Under the pieces are notes generated by a model, which saw nothing but the letters and a program-made list of their open reading frames with translations, made no database searches and was not told the origin of the DNA. The position numbers were made by a program, and so were the translations under genes. Of a DNA stretch of 64,000 nt, positions 43,911-56,355 are shown piece after piece. Each line of letters begins with the position of its first letter. The first letter of the stretch is position 1. The DNA is taken from NCBI GenBank assembly GCA_946807835.1, contig OX327691.1:17721688-17785687 (forward strand), given 5' to 3'. Source of the stretch: Ailanthus altissimus (Eukaryota > Streptophyta > Magnoliopsida > Sapindales > Simaroubaceae).

Positions 43911-45528
43911 TAAAAGAAGTACTGATGAATTTTTTTAATTTGGTCCAAAATGTTTAAAATACCCTCTTATTTTTTAAAATATTTTAGAGATCATGTTTAT
44001 GTGTGTATTTAAAGAAATATTTAATTAGTTAACAAAAGCCTATTTTATCTTTATTTATTCACAAAAAATAAAAAATATCTTCATCTCATTCTTCCATCTA
44101 TTTCTCTCTCTCTAAAAATCTGTTATTCTCTCTCTAAAAAAAAAATAAAAATTGAAAGCTCCATTAAAAAGAAAAAAAACTTTTTAATGCTTGCACGCTC
44201 TGGTGTGAATTGGTCTTATCTATAAGCATTTGGTTTTTAAAGAGAATTTTTCAAACCCTAAAGCAGAGCTGGATCATTAGAGAAACATCACGCTTAAGCA
44301 TACTGAGCATCACAAGCTTAGCGGGATTGTTGATTTTGCTAGCCTTTCCAATGTTTATGATCTTGGCTTCTTCAACGAGCTTCGTGATATTGAGTATAAA
44401 AAAATTTCCTTCATCTCTTAATTCATTGATATTTCTTGTGATAAGACATAAGTTACTCTTGTTAGATATGATTAGCTACATACAGTTGGTTACAAAAATT
44501 AATCTGTTTTAGGCTGCCACATAAATTGATCTGTTTTAGGCTGCCAGGCGGGTGAAAATTTCAAAGTTCGATTTTAAAAAATATGCCCCATTGCAAATGC
44601 AGATATTATTAAAATGGTAGCTGGAAATGGAAACTAAAATAATTCTCAGGCTCAACACACAGTATCTGAATTGGGTTTTTAAGTTAAATTATCCTTTGTT
44701 TTATTGCTTCCAACTTATTTATTTTAATTCTTGAAAATGTTTGCATCCTTTCTACTATGGAGTAAAAGAGAGAGGCTATTTTCTGACAGAAGCACTTTTT
44801 CAAGAGTTACACCAGATGATTATGCTTTGATCTTCGCAATTAAAGCAAAATGAGTTGTGTAAGCACAAGCTTCTAATAATGTACCCAAACAACTTGAACA
44901 ACCAAGATTCCATTTTACTAAGAATTAAATTAATTTATTATAGGGTTCATTTGTCGTTACATTGCTCAAATTTGTCATTGATTTCATCTTTCCTTAATCA
45001 TGTTGTAGTGTAAAAACCTGAAATCTAGGTTTCTGGGGAATGTGCAAGGTGCTTGGGACATGGCCAATGGTATTACTGTCGGCAAACAAGTAGAAGGTGA
45101 TAATTGAAGGACCTGTATGCGATTCATCACAAGTCATCAAATAGCATTTGAAGAAAATGAACAATAAAACAGAGATCAGACCTCTGAACGTTCTGAGCAC
45201 TAAAAAGTTTTTTATGGAACTATAGTTTTTTGGTTTTTTAGAGAGAGAGAAGAACATATTTTTAAAAAGAGAAGAATATAAATTAGAGGTGAGATATTTT
45301 TATTTTTCTAAATAAAAAAGATAAAATAGACTTTTTTAACTAATAAATATTTTTTTAAATGCACATATAACGACACAAAAGTAAATTCGTAATTTTTTAC
45401 TTTTGAAAAAAAAATTCTGTAAAAAAAACGAGAAATATTAACTGAGAAGAGTTTTTAAGATATTTTTTAAAATAAAAGAACATTTTAAACATTTAAAGTA
45501 AAGTAAAGGGGTCCATAAATAATTTTCC
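43911..45528. mobile_element. DNA element with long terminal inverted repeats and foreign core
   Basis: The left arm (about 43925-44145) matches the reverse complement of the right arm (about 45235-45525): 'atgtttaaaat', 'atttaaaRaaatattt', 'agttaaMaaaRYctattttatctt' and 'ttctctctctctaaaaa' occur in the same order. Outer ends are AT-rich; an 'attattata' word flanks both sides but is low-complexity. The core (44160-45230) is less AT-rich and unlike the arms. No transposase seen. Mutator-like is likely, hAT possible. Confidence 0.65.
44200..44460 (+). pseudogene. Unidentified coding-like fragment in the TIR element core
   Basis: One plus frame, different from the longest ORF, reads HHKLSGIVDFASLSNVYDL followed by GFFNELRDIEYKKISFIS between about 44303 and 44420. 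The mixed composition looks protein-like rather than AT-random. I do not recognise the family. It may be captured host sequence or coincidence. Confidence 0.25.
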
Positions 45529-46683
45529 TTATTATTATATCACTGCATATATTAAAGCAAATATAAAATAATAAAAATAAAATAAAAAGGAAATGTCCCA
45601 TGACTCCATGGGCTGACCATCTGATGGAAGTCTAATTCACAGGAATGTTAGTTTATGTTCATGATGTCACTGCAATTGTCAATCTCTCTTGAAACAACTA
45701 TATTTGTCCAAATAAGTTACATCAACCATGGCATCATTAATTTCATCTGTTTGCTTGTTCATACACGATGGAACTTTTCCTTTTTTCAACGACCTGCTTT
45801 TAAGTAATTTTCCTTAAGAGTTTAGTACCTTTTTAGTTATTTTTTACAATTTAAAATATTTCTTATTTTTTATTCTGTCATATTTATATCATAGACGTAA
45901 ATTTTATACATTAATTTTTTTAAAACAAATATGTTAGAAATTTAATACTTATATAAAAGGCACTTATTATAGTTATTATTTAGAGTGAAAATTTAAAGAT
46001 TTTAATATTTTTTTTCACATGAATAGAGCTTTAATTCTCAAATTATTTAATATAGTATTAGAGCTTCAGTCCTAATTTATTTAATATGATATTAATATTA
46101 AATAATAATTTATATTCATAAATTTTAATTATATAAAAATTCACAATCTATATTATAATTAAAAAAATTATCAAACTAACAACTAGAATAAATTAATAAT
46201 ATATTTCAATAATAAGAATAGTAATTTGTAAATAAATAATAGAAAAAAAATTAAATTTAAATAATATTTTAATGCATAACAAAATTAATTTTTACATTAA
46301 TTACTTCATATTCTCATTAAAGTTAATGACAATCCAACTCAAAACAAATTTTTTTTATCATTTACAATAAAAAAAAGTAGATTTTAAAGATTTTTTTGTT
46401 ATATAGTTTTTGTTTTTATTAACAAAAACATATTATGAAAGTATGTCCTAATTAAATAGAAGCTATAAAATAAAAAATTGTTAAATTATTTAATAATTAA
46501 ATTTATACTAAAAATTTTATTAATTTTTTCGTAGAAAATAGGATAGTGATGGAGGAGGGAGATTTAATTCCATCTCCACCGCAATAATAATTTAAAAAAT
46601 AATTTTTTATACTCCACTCTATTACTATAAAAATTATTCTATCTCAATCCCATTTAAAACAGGGTCGTGAACATATTGCGATC
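45529..46683. other. AT-rich intergenic, no gene seen
   Basis: Very AT-rich, many A and T tracts. No gene or clear repeat end. Confidence 0.6.
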
Positions 46684-47022
46684 TGTCAACAAATTTGTAA
46701 TTGTGGACAGCTTTATTAAGACTGTCCACTTGCTCAACTCTCCCTATAAAAAAGAGAGTTTAGCAATTTTGAAATATATACAATTTTGAGAGATTTTAGA
46801 AATTTGAGAGAATTGGATGTATTGGGGTTTTGGGTTATAAGGCTAAAATACTACAATACTTGTATTCTCCATTTTAATAGTAAGAGATTCTTCTGTCTTC
46901 GCCCGTGGATGTAGGCTAAAAGTCGAACCACGTAAACTCTTGTGTTTGTCTTATTTTTTTTTTATTATTTTTCTCAATTTCGCTTTAGTTGTGATCCTGC
47001 ATCACCCATCAATTTCCTAACA
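46684..47022 (+). repeat. 5' LTR of Copia-4
   Basis: About 339 bp, TGTCAACAAATT...TTTCCTAACA, ending two bases before the primer site. Contains 'ctataaaaaagagag' near 46744 as a TATA candidate. The left end is inferred from the TG terminus only. Confidence 0.6.
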
Positions 47023-47024
47023 AG

Positions 47025-47035
47025 TGGTATCAGAG
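47025..47035 (+). other. Primer-binding site of Copia-4
   Basis: TGGTATCAGAG, complementary to initiator tRNA-Met. Confidence 0.9.
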
Positions 47036-47171
47036 TTTCTGGTTGAATGAGGTCACTATTCACGTATACAGTTACTATTTATGTATACATGCACTGTTCA
47101 TACATATGGGTACTATTCACATGAAATAGTGGGAGCCGATCCTAGCAGAAAGCAGTTCGTGGTGAAAAGCA

Positions 47172-49520
47172 ATGGCGGCAAAATACGAAGTTGAGAAGTT
47201 CAATGGAGGTAATTTTATATTGTGAAAAATGAAAATAAAGGCGATTTTAAAGAAAAACAAGTGCTTAGAAGCAATTAATGAAAGGCCCGCTGGTATCACT
47301 GATGATATCAAATGGAATGAGATTGACAGTAATGCAGTTGTTGATCTGCATCTAGCACTTGCTGATAATGTGATATCCAGTGTGGTGAAAAAGAAGACAG
47401 CAAAAGAGATCTGGGATACTCTCATAAAATTGTATGAGGTCAAATTTTTGCACAACAAGATCTTCTTAAAAAGAAGATTGTATACTCTTCTAATGACAGA
47501 ATTCACTTCAGTGACAGAGCACATCAACACGTTAAATACTCTATTTTCCCAACTCACTTCCTTGGGGCATAAAATAGAGGCAGGTGAACGTGCGGAGATT
47601 TTACTTCAAAGCCTACCAGATTCTTATGATCAACTCATCATCAACTTGACGAATAATATCCTAACGAAATTCTTAGTCTTTGATGATGTTACAGCTGCTG
47701 TACTGGGAGAAGAACGAAGACAAAAAAATAAAGAAGACAAACAGGAATATTCGCAGCAAGCAGAAGCTTTAACAATGATGAGAGGTAGATCAACAAAACG
47801 TGGCCCCAGTGGGAGTCAAAATTATGGTAGACCAAAATCCAGAATTAAGAAGAACGTCAAGTGCTACCATTGTGGCAAGAAAAGCCATCTGAAGAAGGAT
47901 TGCTGGGGATTGAAGAACAGTGCAGAGGACAAACTGCAAAAGAATATTGCAAGCACTTCAGATGATGGTGAAATTTTATACAGTAAGGCAGCAACAGTTG
48001 TTGAAAGCAAAAAACGGTTCTCTGATGTATGGCTCATGGATTCTGGAGCTACATGGCACATGACCTCTAAGAGAGAATGGTTCCATCAATATGAACCTAC
48101 CTCTGAAGGATCTGTATATATGGGGAACGATCATGCTTTAGAAATTGCTGGAATAAGATCCATCAAGATAAAGATGTACGATGGTACTGTTCGTATTATT
48201 CAGGAGGTGCGACATGTGAAAGGCCTTAAGAAGAATCTTTTGTCATTAGGGCACTTTGATAACACTGGGTGTAAGACCCAAATTGAAAATGGGACAATAA
48301 AAATTCTCAAAGGCGCGCTTGTAGTAATGAAGGCAAAAAAGGTTGCTGCAAATTTGTACATACTTAATGGAAAAACACTGCAAGAAGGAGATGTATCTGT
48401 TGCATCAATTAATTCAGTAGAAGAGTCAATGATAATGTAGCATCGCAAACTGGGCTATATGTCGGAACAAGGTTTGAAGATTCTCTCTAATCAAAATTTA
48501 CTTCCTGGGCTCAAATCGGTTCATTTACCTTTCTGTGAGCACTGTGTCACAAGTAAGCAGCACAGATTAAAGTTCAGCATATCCAGTTCTAGAAGTAAAG
48601 AAATTCTAGAATTGATCCACTCTGATGTTTGGCAAGCACCGGTGATGTCCTTAGGAGAAGCGAGATATTTTGTATCATTCATAGATGATTACTCCAGGAG
48701 ACGTTGGGTGTATCCAATCAAGAAGAAGTCACATGTGTTTGAAGCTTTCAGAATATTCAGAGCGCGAGTAGAACTTGAATAAGAAAAGAAGATCAAGTGT
48801 TTAAGGACAGATAATGGATGAGAATATACTGGTGAAGATTTTATTACATTCTGTTAACAAGAAGGCATCAAGCGGCAATTTAGCACAGCTTACACACCTC
48901 AGCAGAATGGAGTAGCAGAGCAGATGAACAGAACCTTGTTGGAGAGAACAAGAGCTATGTTGAGAACTGCAGGTTTAGCCAATGCATTTTGGGCAGAAGC
49001 AGTCAAAACCGCATGTTATGTAGTAAATCAGTCACCATCAACAACAATCGAGTTGAAGACACCGATGAAGATATGGACTGGAAAATCAGTTAATTATTCT
49101 TGCCTTTATACATTTGAAAGTCCTGTGTACGTGATGTATAATCCCCAAGAAACAACGAAGCTGGATCCAAAATTCAGAAAATGCCTTTTCTTGGGATATG
49201 TTGATGGAGTCAAGGGGTATCGCCTGTGGGATCCCACTATCCACAAGGTCGTCATCAGCAGAGATGTGATATTTGCAGAAGATAAACTGCAAAGGAATGA
49301 CAAAGATGATAGCACAGTGAAGAAAAATCCAGAGACTACAACGGTACAAATGGAAAATAATCAAGTACAAGAAGATTCAGATTCTTCTGAAGCAACACCA
49401 GAGTATGAAGAACAAGAACCAGTAGAGTCTGAGGCTATAGATGATCGTCGATCAACTCGTGAGAGACGACCACCATCATGGCACTCGGAGTATGTCATGG
49501 AGGCTTATACTGCCTTCTAA
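47172..49520 (+). pseudogene. Copia-4 gag-protease-integrase frame with five nonsense codons
   Basis: One frame runs from ATG 47172 to 49520 with no frameshift. Domains: gag (EKFNGGNF near the start, RLYTLLMTEF, LPDSYDQLIINL); CCHC knuckle CYHCGKKSHLKKDC near 47863; protease with LMDSGATWHMT at 48034; integrase zinc region (HRKLGYMS...CEHC) at 48441-48550; integrase core with DVWQAPVM, SFIDDYSRRRWVY and TAYTPQQNGVAEQMNRTLLE; then the GYRLWDP/VVISRDVIF end and an acidic linker ending RSTRERRPPSWHSEY. In-frame stops are at 47223 (TGA), 48438 (TAG), 48780 (TAA), 48819 (TGA) and 48855 (TAA). The first two replace tryptophan. Reverse transcriptase, RNase H and the 3' LTR are missing after about 49600. 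Confidence 0.93.
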
Positions 49521-49610
49521 CAGAGGATAGAGAGCCAACAACTTTTCAAGGGGCTTCTAAAAGTCAAGATGTTTCTCTATGGATGACTGCAACGCAATAA
49601 GAGATTTTTT
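49521..49610 (+). pseudogene. Copia-4 start of reverse transcriptase, frameshifted and cut
   Basis: In a shifted frame the sequence reads REPTTFQGASKSQDVSLWM then TATQ and a stop. This is the segment just before copia reverse transcriptase. Homology ends near 49600, the deletion breakpoint. Confidence 0.75.
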
Positions 49611-52130
49611 ATACTTTTTATCTTCAATAAATGAGAAAAGTTGTTCACTAACTGCAACATATCTATTCAATCCATTACGTATATATTGCTGATTATATTT
49701 GAATCCAAACATATTTTTCCAGGGGCACTTTTGATAATTTCAGTTGAATTGGCTCTAAAACAACTCATCTCACAAATTCTTTATAAACTCTAGGGCGGAT
49801 CTCGACTGCTATCTTATGAACATTCGTATATTCTCAATATATTAGGAATTTTATTAAAATTTTGTCTTAGTTTCTCATTTTTTTCGAAGATTTCCAAACT
49901 TGCAACTTAAATTCGAACACTTTTATAAATTTAACACAAGAACTATACTTTTAAACTCCTCATTTCGCATCCACAACATACAACCATTAACGTCAAATAA
50001 AAATACATCTATACATCATTCATCAACATATAGGTATGTAGTACAATATTCACAACATTATGACATCAAATATCCCAATTAGCAAAACTCATAACCAAAG
50101 TTCAATATTCAATACAATAAGTTATGATAGGCCCAAAAAAAAAAATTTTAAGTTCTATATAATTCATAAAATAACTTAGAGCACCATTATGTGACCCATT
50201 TTAATTAGTCATTGAACTGAGGAAGTCCGCAATCTCTTACGAGAACAATAATGAGTGAGGTGAGTTTTTGCAAACCCAATGAGTTGAATAATATTAAATA
50301 AATAAAAAACATAATAAAGATAATCAATAATAATAATATAATTTTATACTATAGATATCAATCTTAACATATATGATGTAAATGTTTCAAAATCTTATAA
50401 GAATTATCAAATTTTATTTTATTTATGCTACATATGAAAGTTTTACAAATTTTAATATGATCTCATAAATGATTTTCATTAATTGTTTCATGTTTAACGC
50501 ATCTCATGAAAATAATTTTTTTTTTAAATCTTAAACTAAACTAGTATATGGGAAAAAACCTTATTGTACTGAGAGTACTTATCGGGCGGATTATTGGACG
50601 TACACGTAATTCACTAATCATATCTATGTCTTGCACATGCGCGAGGAAAATAGATTCTAAAGAGCAAAGCACTTATATACATGATTCAAAGCCTCTGAAT
50701 GTATATAGATAGGTCTTAAAGACCTGAATCTCATCTTTATATCTGAATGGGAGAGGGTAAAGTTTAGTGGTTTCAAAACTATTTTTTTTATACAACATAT
50801 GAACTTATAACATATCATTATATCATATTTCATTTTCTTTAATTTCAAATCATTTAGAAATCATTACTATTGATATAGAAAAAAATAAAATCTCAAGATA
50901 AAATATTTTAAGAGTCAAAACTATAATATAGATGCTTTTTTTATAATATAAAATAAATAATTTCATGAAATAAAGTATAATTTAAGAGAAATTATCATAA
51001 GAAAAATATATATATTAATAGTTATAAAAACCATGCAAATCATGCTTTAAAATATTATTATTATTTTTAAATTATGAAGTAAAAATCACAAATATAATTT
51101 AAGTATTCACTTATAAAAGTGATGACACTAATAAAAATATTACTGACACTTGAAGTTTTGGTATCTAAAGTTGAAATATAAAATTTATAGATAATATTTT
51201 TTAATTCTTTTAGAAATTATACAAATTTTCATGTGAAATAATTTTAAACATCTAATGTGTGATTTTTTTTTAATTTTTTAATATATTTAATAATTTTAAT
51301 TGTGAAAGTAGATTGATTATAAAAAATTTGTAATAATATTAAAATATTTTTTAAAAAAATTTATTAAAAATATTAAATTTGTCATTATATAAATAATAAA
51401 TAATTGTGTAAAAAATTTGTAATTAAATAAAAATAATTAAGAAAAGATATAAATTAAAAGAGAGAATATTTTGCGCCTAAAAATAGCATGGTAGGTGCCA
51501 CATTAAGCATAAAAATTGACAGTTAGTTGATCACGGTCGTTATAAATAAATTAATTAAAAGCTGCACGCAGCAACAGGTTGTTGCCTAAGCAATTAAAGG
51601 CAATAAAAGCTCATTTAAGCTGATTTTTTGTGGATCGTGCCAATTCCACACGATCCACTTACCGCCTCTAGTCAAATGACATAAGATCCATTATTAATAC
51701 GTTAGGTACGTAATATAATATAAAATCCCTGAAAGTTGTGAAGAGGAGAGTTAAATGCTGCGGGTTTGGCGGTATTAAAAAACCTAGCTTACAAGCAGCC
51801 GATGCCTAATGAGCATGAGCCGCAAATTGCCATTGGCACCGTCATGTCACATTTACACCGTTGCTTGGTGTTGTGTTTCTATCACAATATTAATTGCAGA
51901 TGGTGATTTGGTGACTGTAGACTTATGCATAAAAAAAAAGAAAAAGAAAAGCCTGAGTAGCAAAGTAGGCACAAGTTAGGAGTAAATGACTTACGTGTGC
52001 CCATGCTCTTGTTAGATAGATAACAGTGACACCAAAACATGCCAGTTTAAGTTGGTTGTATAGTGCTATATATCGGATCAACTCTCACATTCGTTTTAAA
52101 AACAGATCAAACAAGAAACATAAAATTTGT
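49611..52130. other. AT-rich region, possible decayed long LTR, no gene
   Basis: 49860-50700 has features of a minus-strand Ty3-type LTR ('aatgagttgaataat', 'cgggcggattattgg'), but no second copy is available to prove it. From 50850 to 51480 it is almost pure A/T. 51480-52130 is more complex but has no gene. A short hairpin is at 51630-51658. Confidence 0.4.
51630..51658. repeat. 10-bp perfect hairpin
   Basis: GTGGATCGTG (51630-51639) pairs with CACGATCCAC (51649-51658) around a 9-base loop. Confidence 0.85.
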
Positions 52131-52143
52131 TGTTAGCATTTTT

Positions 52144-52795
52144 TTTTCCTTTAACAATATATTTAATTGAGAAGAGAAAGATAGCTAGTTAAACTCTATC
52201 AATTTTATTAAATATTTAAAGCAGCGAAAATAAACTATGAAAAGAAATGATGTGAATTTTGTTGAGATTTGTATTTAAGTACCATTTTAAATTTTATATA
52301 AATATTATATTTTTATACTTATGTAATAAATAAATATTTTATTAAATTGTTAATTATTTTTTATAAGATAAAATACTTATAACATTTTAAATATTATATT
52401 GATTTGAATGAATTCAGACCAGGTCCAAAGAATTAAATATTAAAAAAAAAATTATTGCATTTTATTTCCTTTAACAATATATTTTATGAGAAGAGAAAGA
52501 TAACTAGTTAGACTCTATTAATTTTATTAAATATTTAAAGTAGCGTTATAAAGAAAGAGAAAATAAATTATGAAAAGAAATGACGTGAGTTTTATTAGAA
52601 TTTGTACTCAAGTGTCATCTTAAATTTTATATAAATATTATATTTTTATACTCATGTAATAAATAAATATTTAATTAAATCGCTAATTATTTCTTATAAG
52701 CAAGATACTTATAAGAAATAATTAATGATTTAATTAAATATTTATTTATTATATAATATTTTAGACATTATATTGATATGAAAGAATTCAGATCA
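52144..52795 (+). repeat. Tandem duplication, about 280 and 330 bp
   Basis: Copies at about 52144-52420 and 52463-52795 share 'cctttaacaatatat', 'gagaagagaaagata', 'aaattttatataaatatta' and 'gaattcagaYcaggtc'. The second copy is longer because of the fold-back sequence at 52658-52750. Confidence 0.8.
52658..52750. repeat. 43-bp inverted repeat with 7-base loop
   Basis: Left arm 52658-52700 and right arm 52708-52750 are reverse complements with about two mismatches (gc opposite at in 'tcgctaat/attaatga'). It lies inside the second copy of the tandem duplication; the first copy has only the left-arm version. Confidence 0.85.
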
Positions 52796-52839
52796 GGTCT
52801 AAAAGGTTAGAATCTTGTTTAAAATGGGATAAAGACTTG

Positions 52840-54250
52840 AGAATATACTAACAATGACATAGTTATAAAGAGTTGCAAGCGTTGCTAGAAAATGTCATTG
52901 TGCCACTATGTTCTCGAATTATAAGTTCCTTATCTATTTTTACTGTCGCACAGTCTGTCAAGTAGAACTCATTTATATATATCAGTATACATCTATATTT
53001 GACCAGTCAGATGATTAATCTAGCAGACCATGACTTCAATGGAAGCTCGTATAGATATATAGGTATTCAGTGAGAATTGGATACTGAATAAGACTCAATG
53101 AAGACCTCCAATAGATATCCCATAAATTCGTCAGTAGATGGTTTTCTCGAGTTGAGTAGTCTTCGTGGTCCCTTCATCTGAGCACCATGGTAGACTTGTA
53201 AGTGATCCACCTTACTTAAGTTCCGTACATATCAGAGACCTTTAATGGTCTGACCACTGCGTGTCGCTGGATATGGTTCAATCCTTATAGAGTTCTGTGA
53301 GTGCAGATATGGGATCCGTTTGCTCATATGAGTGAGATAAATTTTCAAATGTTCTAAGATTATATTTTAGAAAGTCTTATTACCATAAACATTAATTTTG
53401 ATAAAGCATTTCTCGTAGTATAAACAATATTGCAAATGCGTTTATGGATATTGTTTATCAAAATATCAATCGAGAAGATAAGTTTATGGTTGAGTAATAG
53501 GGGATTTGATGGTGTTGATCTATGTCTCCGCTCTCCTAAGATATATATGATGGAAGGATTGTACGAATAAAAGTTAACCTTAACTTGTATGGTTCAACGC
53601 ACCATTTTGAATTATTCATAACGTGTGTGTGGGGCATCGGTTATGGTTTTACAAAATATTCCGTGAGATAAAATGAAGTGTATAGAGGCATAAATCAAGT
53701 GAAGTCTCATTATATGAAGTATACTAATTAAGCACGTGAGTAGCGTACCAAATTGAATTGTTCGATCTGGGAAGTTTTAAAAAAATTTAATTTATTTTAG
53801 GGTCTCTCGGAGAGTAGTTAAAGTTTAAGTGTTAAACCTAAAATTGTGTCAAGTGAGACTTGACATTTTAATCTACCTAATGTATTATGCCAATAATTTG
53901 TATAGGTAGTAAATTTAGTATTGGTAGATAAAGCTACCATTTAAATAAAATAATTATTGTTTTATTTAAATTAAATTATTCGACTATTTATTTATTTTAA
54001 GGTCTTCCAGAAATAGTTAAAGTTTAAGTATTAAACTTAAAATTATGTTAAGTGAGACTTGACATTTTAATCTACCTAATATATATTTTAAATTATGTCA
54101 ATAATATATCTGACACTAAATTAGGTTTTAGTAAATAAAATTATAAAATTATTATTATTTTATAATATATATGTCATTCGGCCATCTATTATCTCAAATA
54201 AATTTAATTTATTTAAATATAATATAGATTGTATGTGTTCATTCACTATT
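52840..54250 (+). repeat. Diverged L1-family LTR, inverted relative to the others
   Basis: The reverse complement follows 59216 back to about 58140: 'acatagttataaagagttgcaa', 'gacctttaatggtctgaccac', 'ggatatggttcaatc', 'tatgggatcc', 'tatggttcaacgcacca'. It is the most diverged of the four L1 copies. The right part (53700-54250) holds extra direct repeats and aligns poorly. Confidence 0.65.
53791..54080 (+). repeat. Direct repeats of about 92 bp
   Basis: 53791-53882 and 53989-54080 both run from 'tttattttaRggtct' through 'gttaaagtttaagt' to 'gacattttaatctaccta'. The two are about 107 bp apart. Confidence 0.8.
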
Positions 54251-54256
54251 AGGTGT

Positions 54257-55162
54257 AACAAAGAAGTAAAAATGTGTTCATTTGTAATTGGTTAAATCAA
54301 ACTTTCAAGGCTATTTGTTAATTTTTTATTGGCCAAAAGTATTTAAAAGTTAAGATTGTCTTTTAAAGAATACGGTGGTAGTATATTAGACTTATTAAGC
54401 CAATAGTCAACGTATTTCATATTTGATGAGTAATCATGTAGTAAGCCTTGTCATTATGTTACGCATGTCAATTTGCTCTTCTTTCATTGGTTGAATGAAA
54501 GGCAAAGATTGTCTATAAATATTTGAATGAATGGCCGAGACAATGATGTATATGAAAATGAATTGAGGATTCATTTGAATTCCATTTGCTTTCTTTGAAG
54601 TTAAGTGTTAACTAAAATTTTGAAAGCAATAAATTATTTAAGAGATATAATAATTTAAAATAAAAAATTACTTTAATTATTTTAATAAAAAAGTTACCAA
54701 TATAATTTAAGAAAGTAACAAAGTAATGAAAATGTATTCATTTGTAATTGGCTAAATTAAACTTTTAAGGCTATTTGTTGATTTTTTATTAGCCAAAAGT
54801 ATTTAAAAGTTAAGATTGAATTTGATTCAATCTTTTAAAGAATGCGGTAGTAATATATTAGATTTATTAAGCCACTAATAGCCTTATTATAAATTGGTCA
54901 ACGTATTTCATATTTGATGATTAATCATTTAGTAAGCCTTGTGATTATGTTACACATGTCAAATTGCTCTTTTATCATTGGTTGAATAAAAGGCAAAGAC
55001 TGTCTATAAATATTTGAATGATTGGCGGAGACAATGGTGTATATGAAAACGAATTGAGAATTCATTTGAATTCCTTTTACTTTCTTTGAAGTTAAATGTT
55101 AACTAAAAGTTTGAAAATAACAAATTATTTAAGAGATAAAAATAATTTAAAATAAAAAAATT
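54257..55162 (+). repeat. Two long direct repeats, about 415 and 446 bp
   Basis: 54257-54671 and 54717-55162 share 'ttcatttgtaattggYtaaat', 'gccaaaagtatttaaaagttaa', 'caacgtatttcatatttgatga', 'tgtctataaatatttgaatga' and 'gaagttaaRtgttaactaaaa'. The second has extra bases near 54825 and 54885. Only about 45 bp separate them. They are non-coding; the conserved 'tctataaatatttg' looks like a TATA box. They could be LTRs of an element lost by deletion or a plain tandem duplication. Confidence 0.8.
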
Positions 55163-55794
55163 ATTAGTTTAGTTTAAAAAAGTTCATTACATTTTTAATT
55201 AGATTTATTTAAATACACTTTAATGGTAAGTTCTCAATTTCATTAATATAATGAGATAATTTAATATGTATTAATTTTACAGTATTACCTATGTGATATA
55301 TTATTTAATTATGTTTCACCCTTTACCCGACGCACACACAACACCAAATAAATTCTTTTCAAATTAAAAATATTCATTCTAAGACCATGGAAAAGGAAAT
55401 AATTGATCACATGATTTTTTAACACTTATTGTTTTCTAAAACTTATGCTTGATTAGATATTTTGAATAAAGTAATATTCATATATAGGCATAATATTTTT
55501 TTCAGAAATAAATATAGATGCATAAATCATAATGTTACACTGGAGAATATTATTAAATGAAATTATGAAAATTGGGCCGATTCAATAATTATTCTCATTT
55601 ATTAAAAATTAGCTTATATGTCAATTGAGTCAATCTTATATTGGTGGAAGATAGCATGAAAGTGGTTTGGTTGGACTTATATAAGACAAGTCTATCTTTG
55701 TTATTAATTATATTTTTTTGGATAATTCTCTTCTTCCCCTTTAATTTATAGGATCTCTTTATGAGAATCTCATAGTTCAAAAGTTTTACGTTTA
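55163..55794. other. AT-rich intergenic, no gene seen
   Basis: A 61-aa minus-strand frame at 55595-55780 has no recognised motif. Confidence 0.5.
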
Positions 55795-56191
55795 AGTCTT
55801 GAAGTTTGTAAAAATCTAATTTTTTCCTTTATTGTTTGGCATTTGTAGTAATACCCTACTGTTAGGTAATTATAGTATTGACCCTATTATTTAAGTATTT
55901 ATAATTTGACCCAATAGTTTAAAAATTTGTATTGTGGCAAAAAAAAAAAAACTTTGTAATTTCTCTTAAAGATAGTGGATTTGTTCCAGCGATGCTCGAG
56001 AATGTAGGTAATATTACAAAACCTCGTTAAATTTGGTGTTCTTTCTATTTTTGTATATTGTGTTGGATGGTTGGTTGCCTCATTATGGTATTGCTAGCAT
56101 TATTGATTGTGTTTCGGTTATCTAAAAATTGTATTTCGCATCTCAATTGGTAAATGTGTTAATTGTTGCTTGAACGCATCTTGGCGCAACA
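55795..56191 (+). repeat. Probable 5' LTR of Copia-5
   Basis: Ends 'ttggcgcaaca' at 56191, two bases before a primer site. The left end is not defined. The pyrimidine-rich 'gttctttctatttttg' and final segment are in the position expected for R/U5. Confidence 0.5.
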
Positions 56192-56193
56192 AG

Positions 56194-56208
56194 TGGCATC
56201 AGAGCTCC
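56194..56208 (+). other. Primer-binding site of Copia-5
   Basis: TGGCATCAGAGCTCC, one change from the initiator tRNA-Met match TGGTATCAGAGC. Confidence 0.8.
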
Positions 56209-56355
56209 ACGTTTAGGACGGTGAGTGGCTGTTTTCTGTTGAGCACTTACTACTATTCTGGATTGTTAAATTTAGATTGTTAGTTGGATATAATTATTTG
56301 GTGGAGCTTGGTTATTTGTGATATTGTGTATCGAGCTCATTTGTGTGAGATAGCT

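Noticed and set aside
44994..45257. 87-aa minus-strand ORF in the TIR element core
   Set aside because: Not recognised and not supported by a second line of evidence; may be part of captured DNA but is not listed as a gene.
50850..51480. Possible organelle-derived insert because of extreme AT content
   Set aside because: No organelle gene or tRNA is recognisable; low-complexity A/T sequence only.
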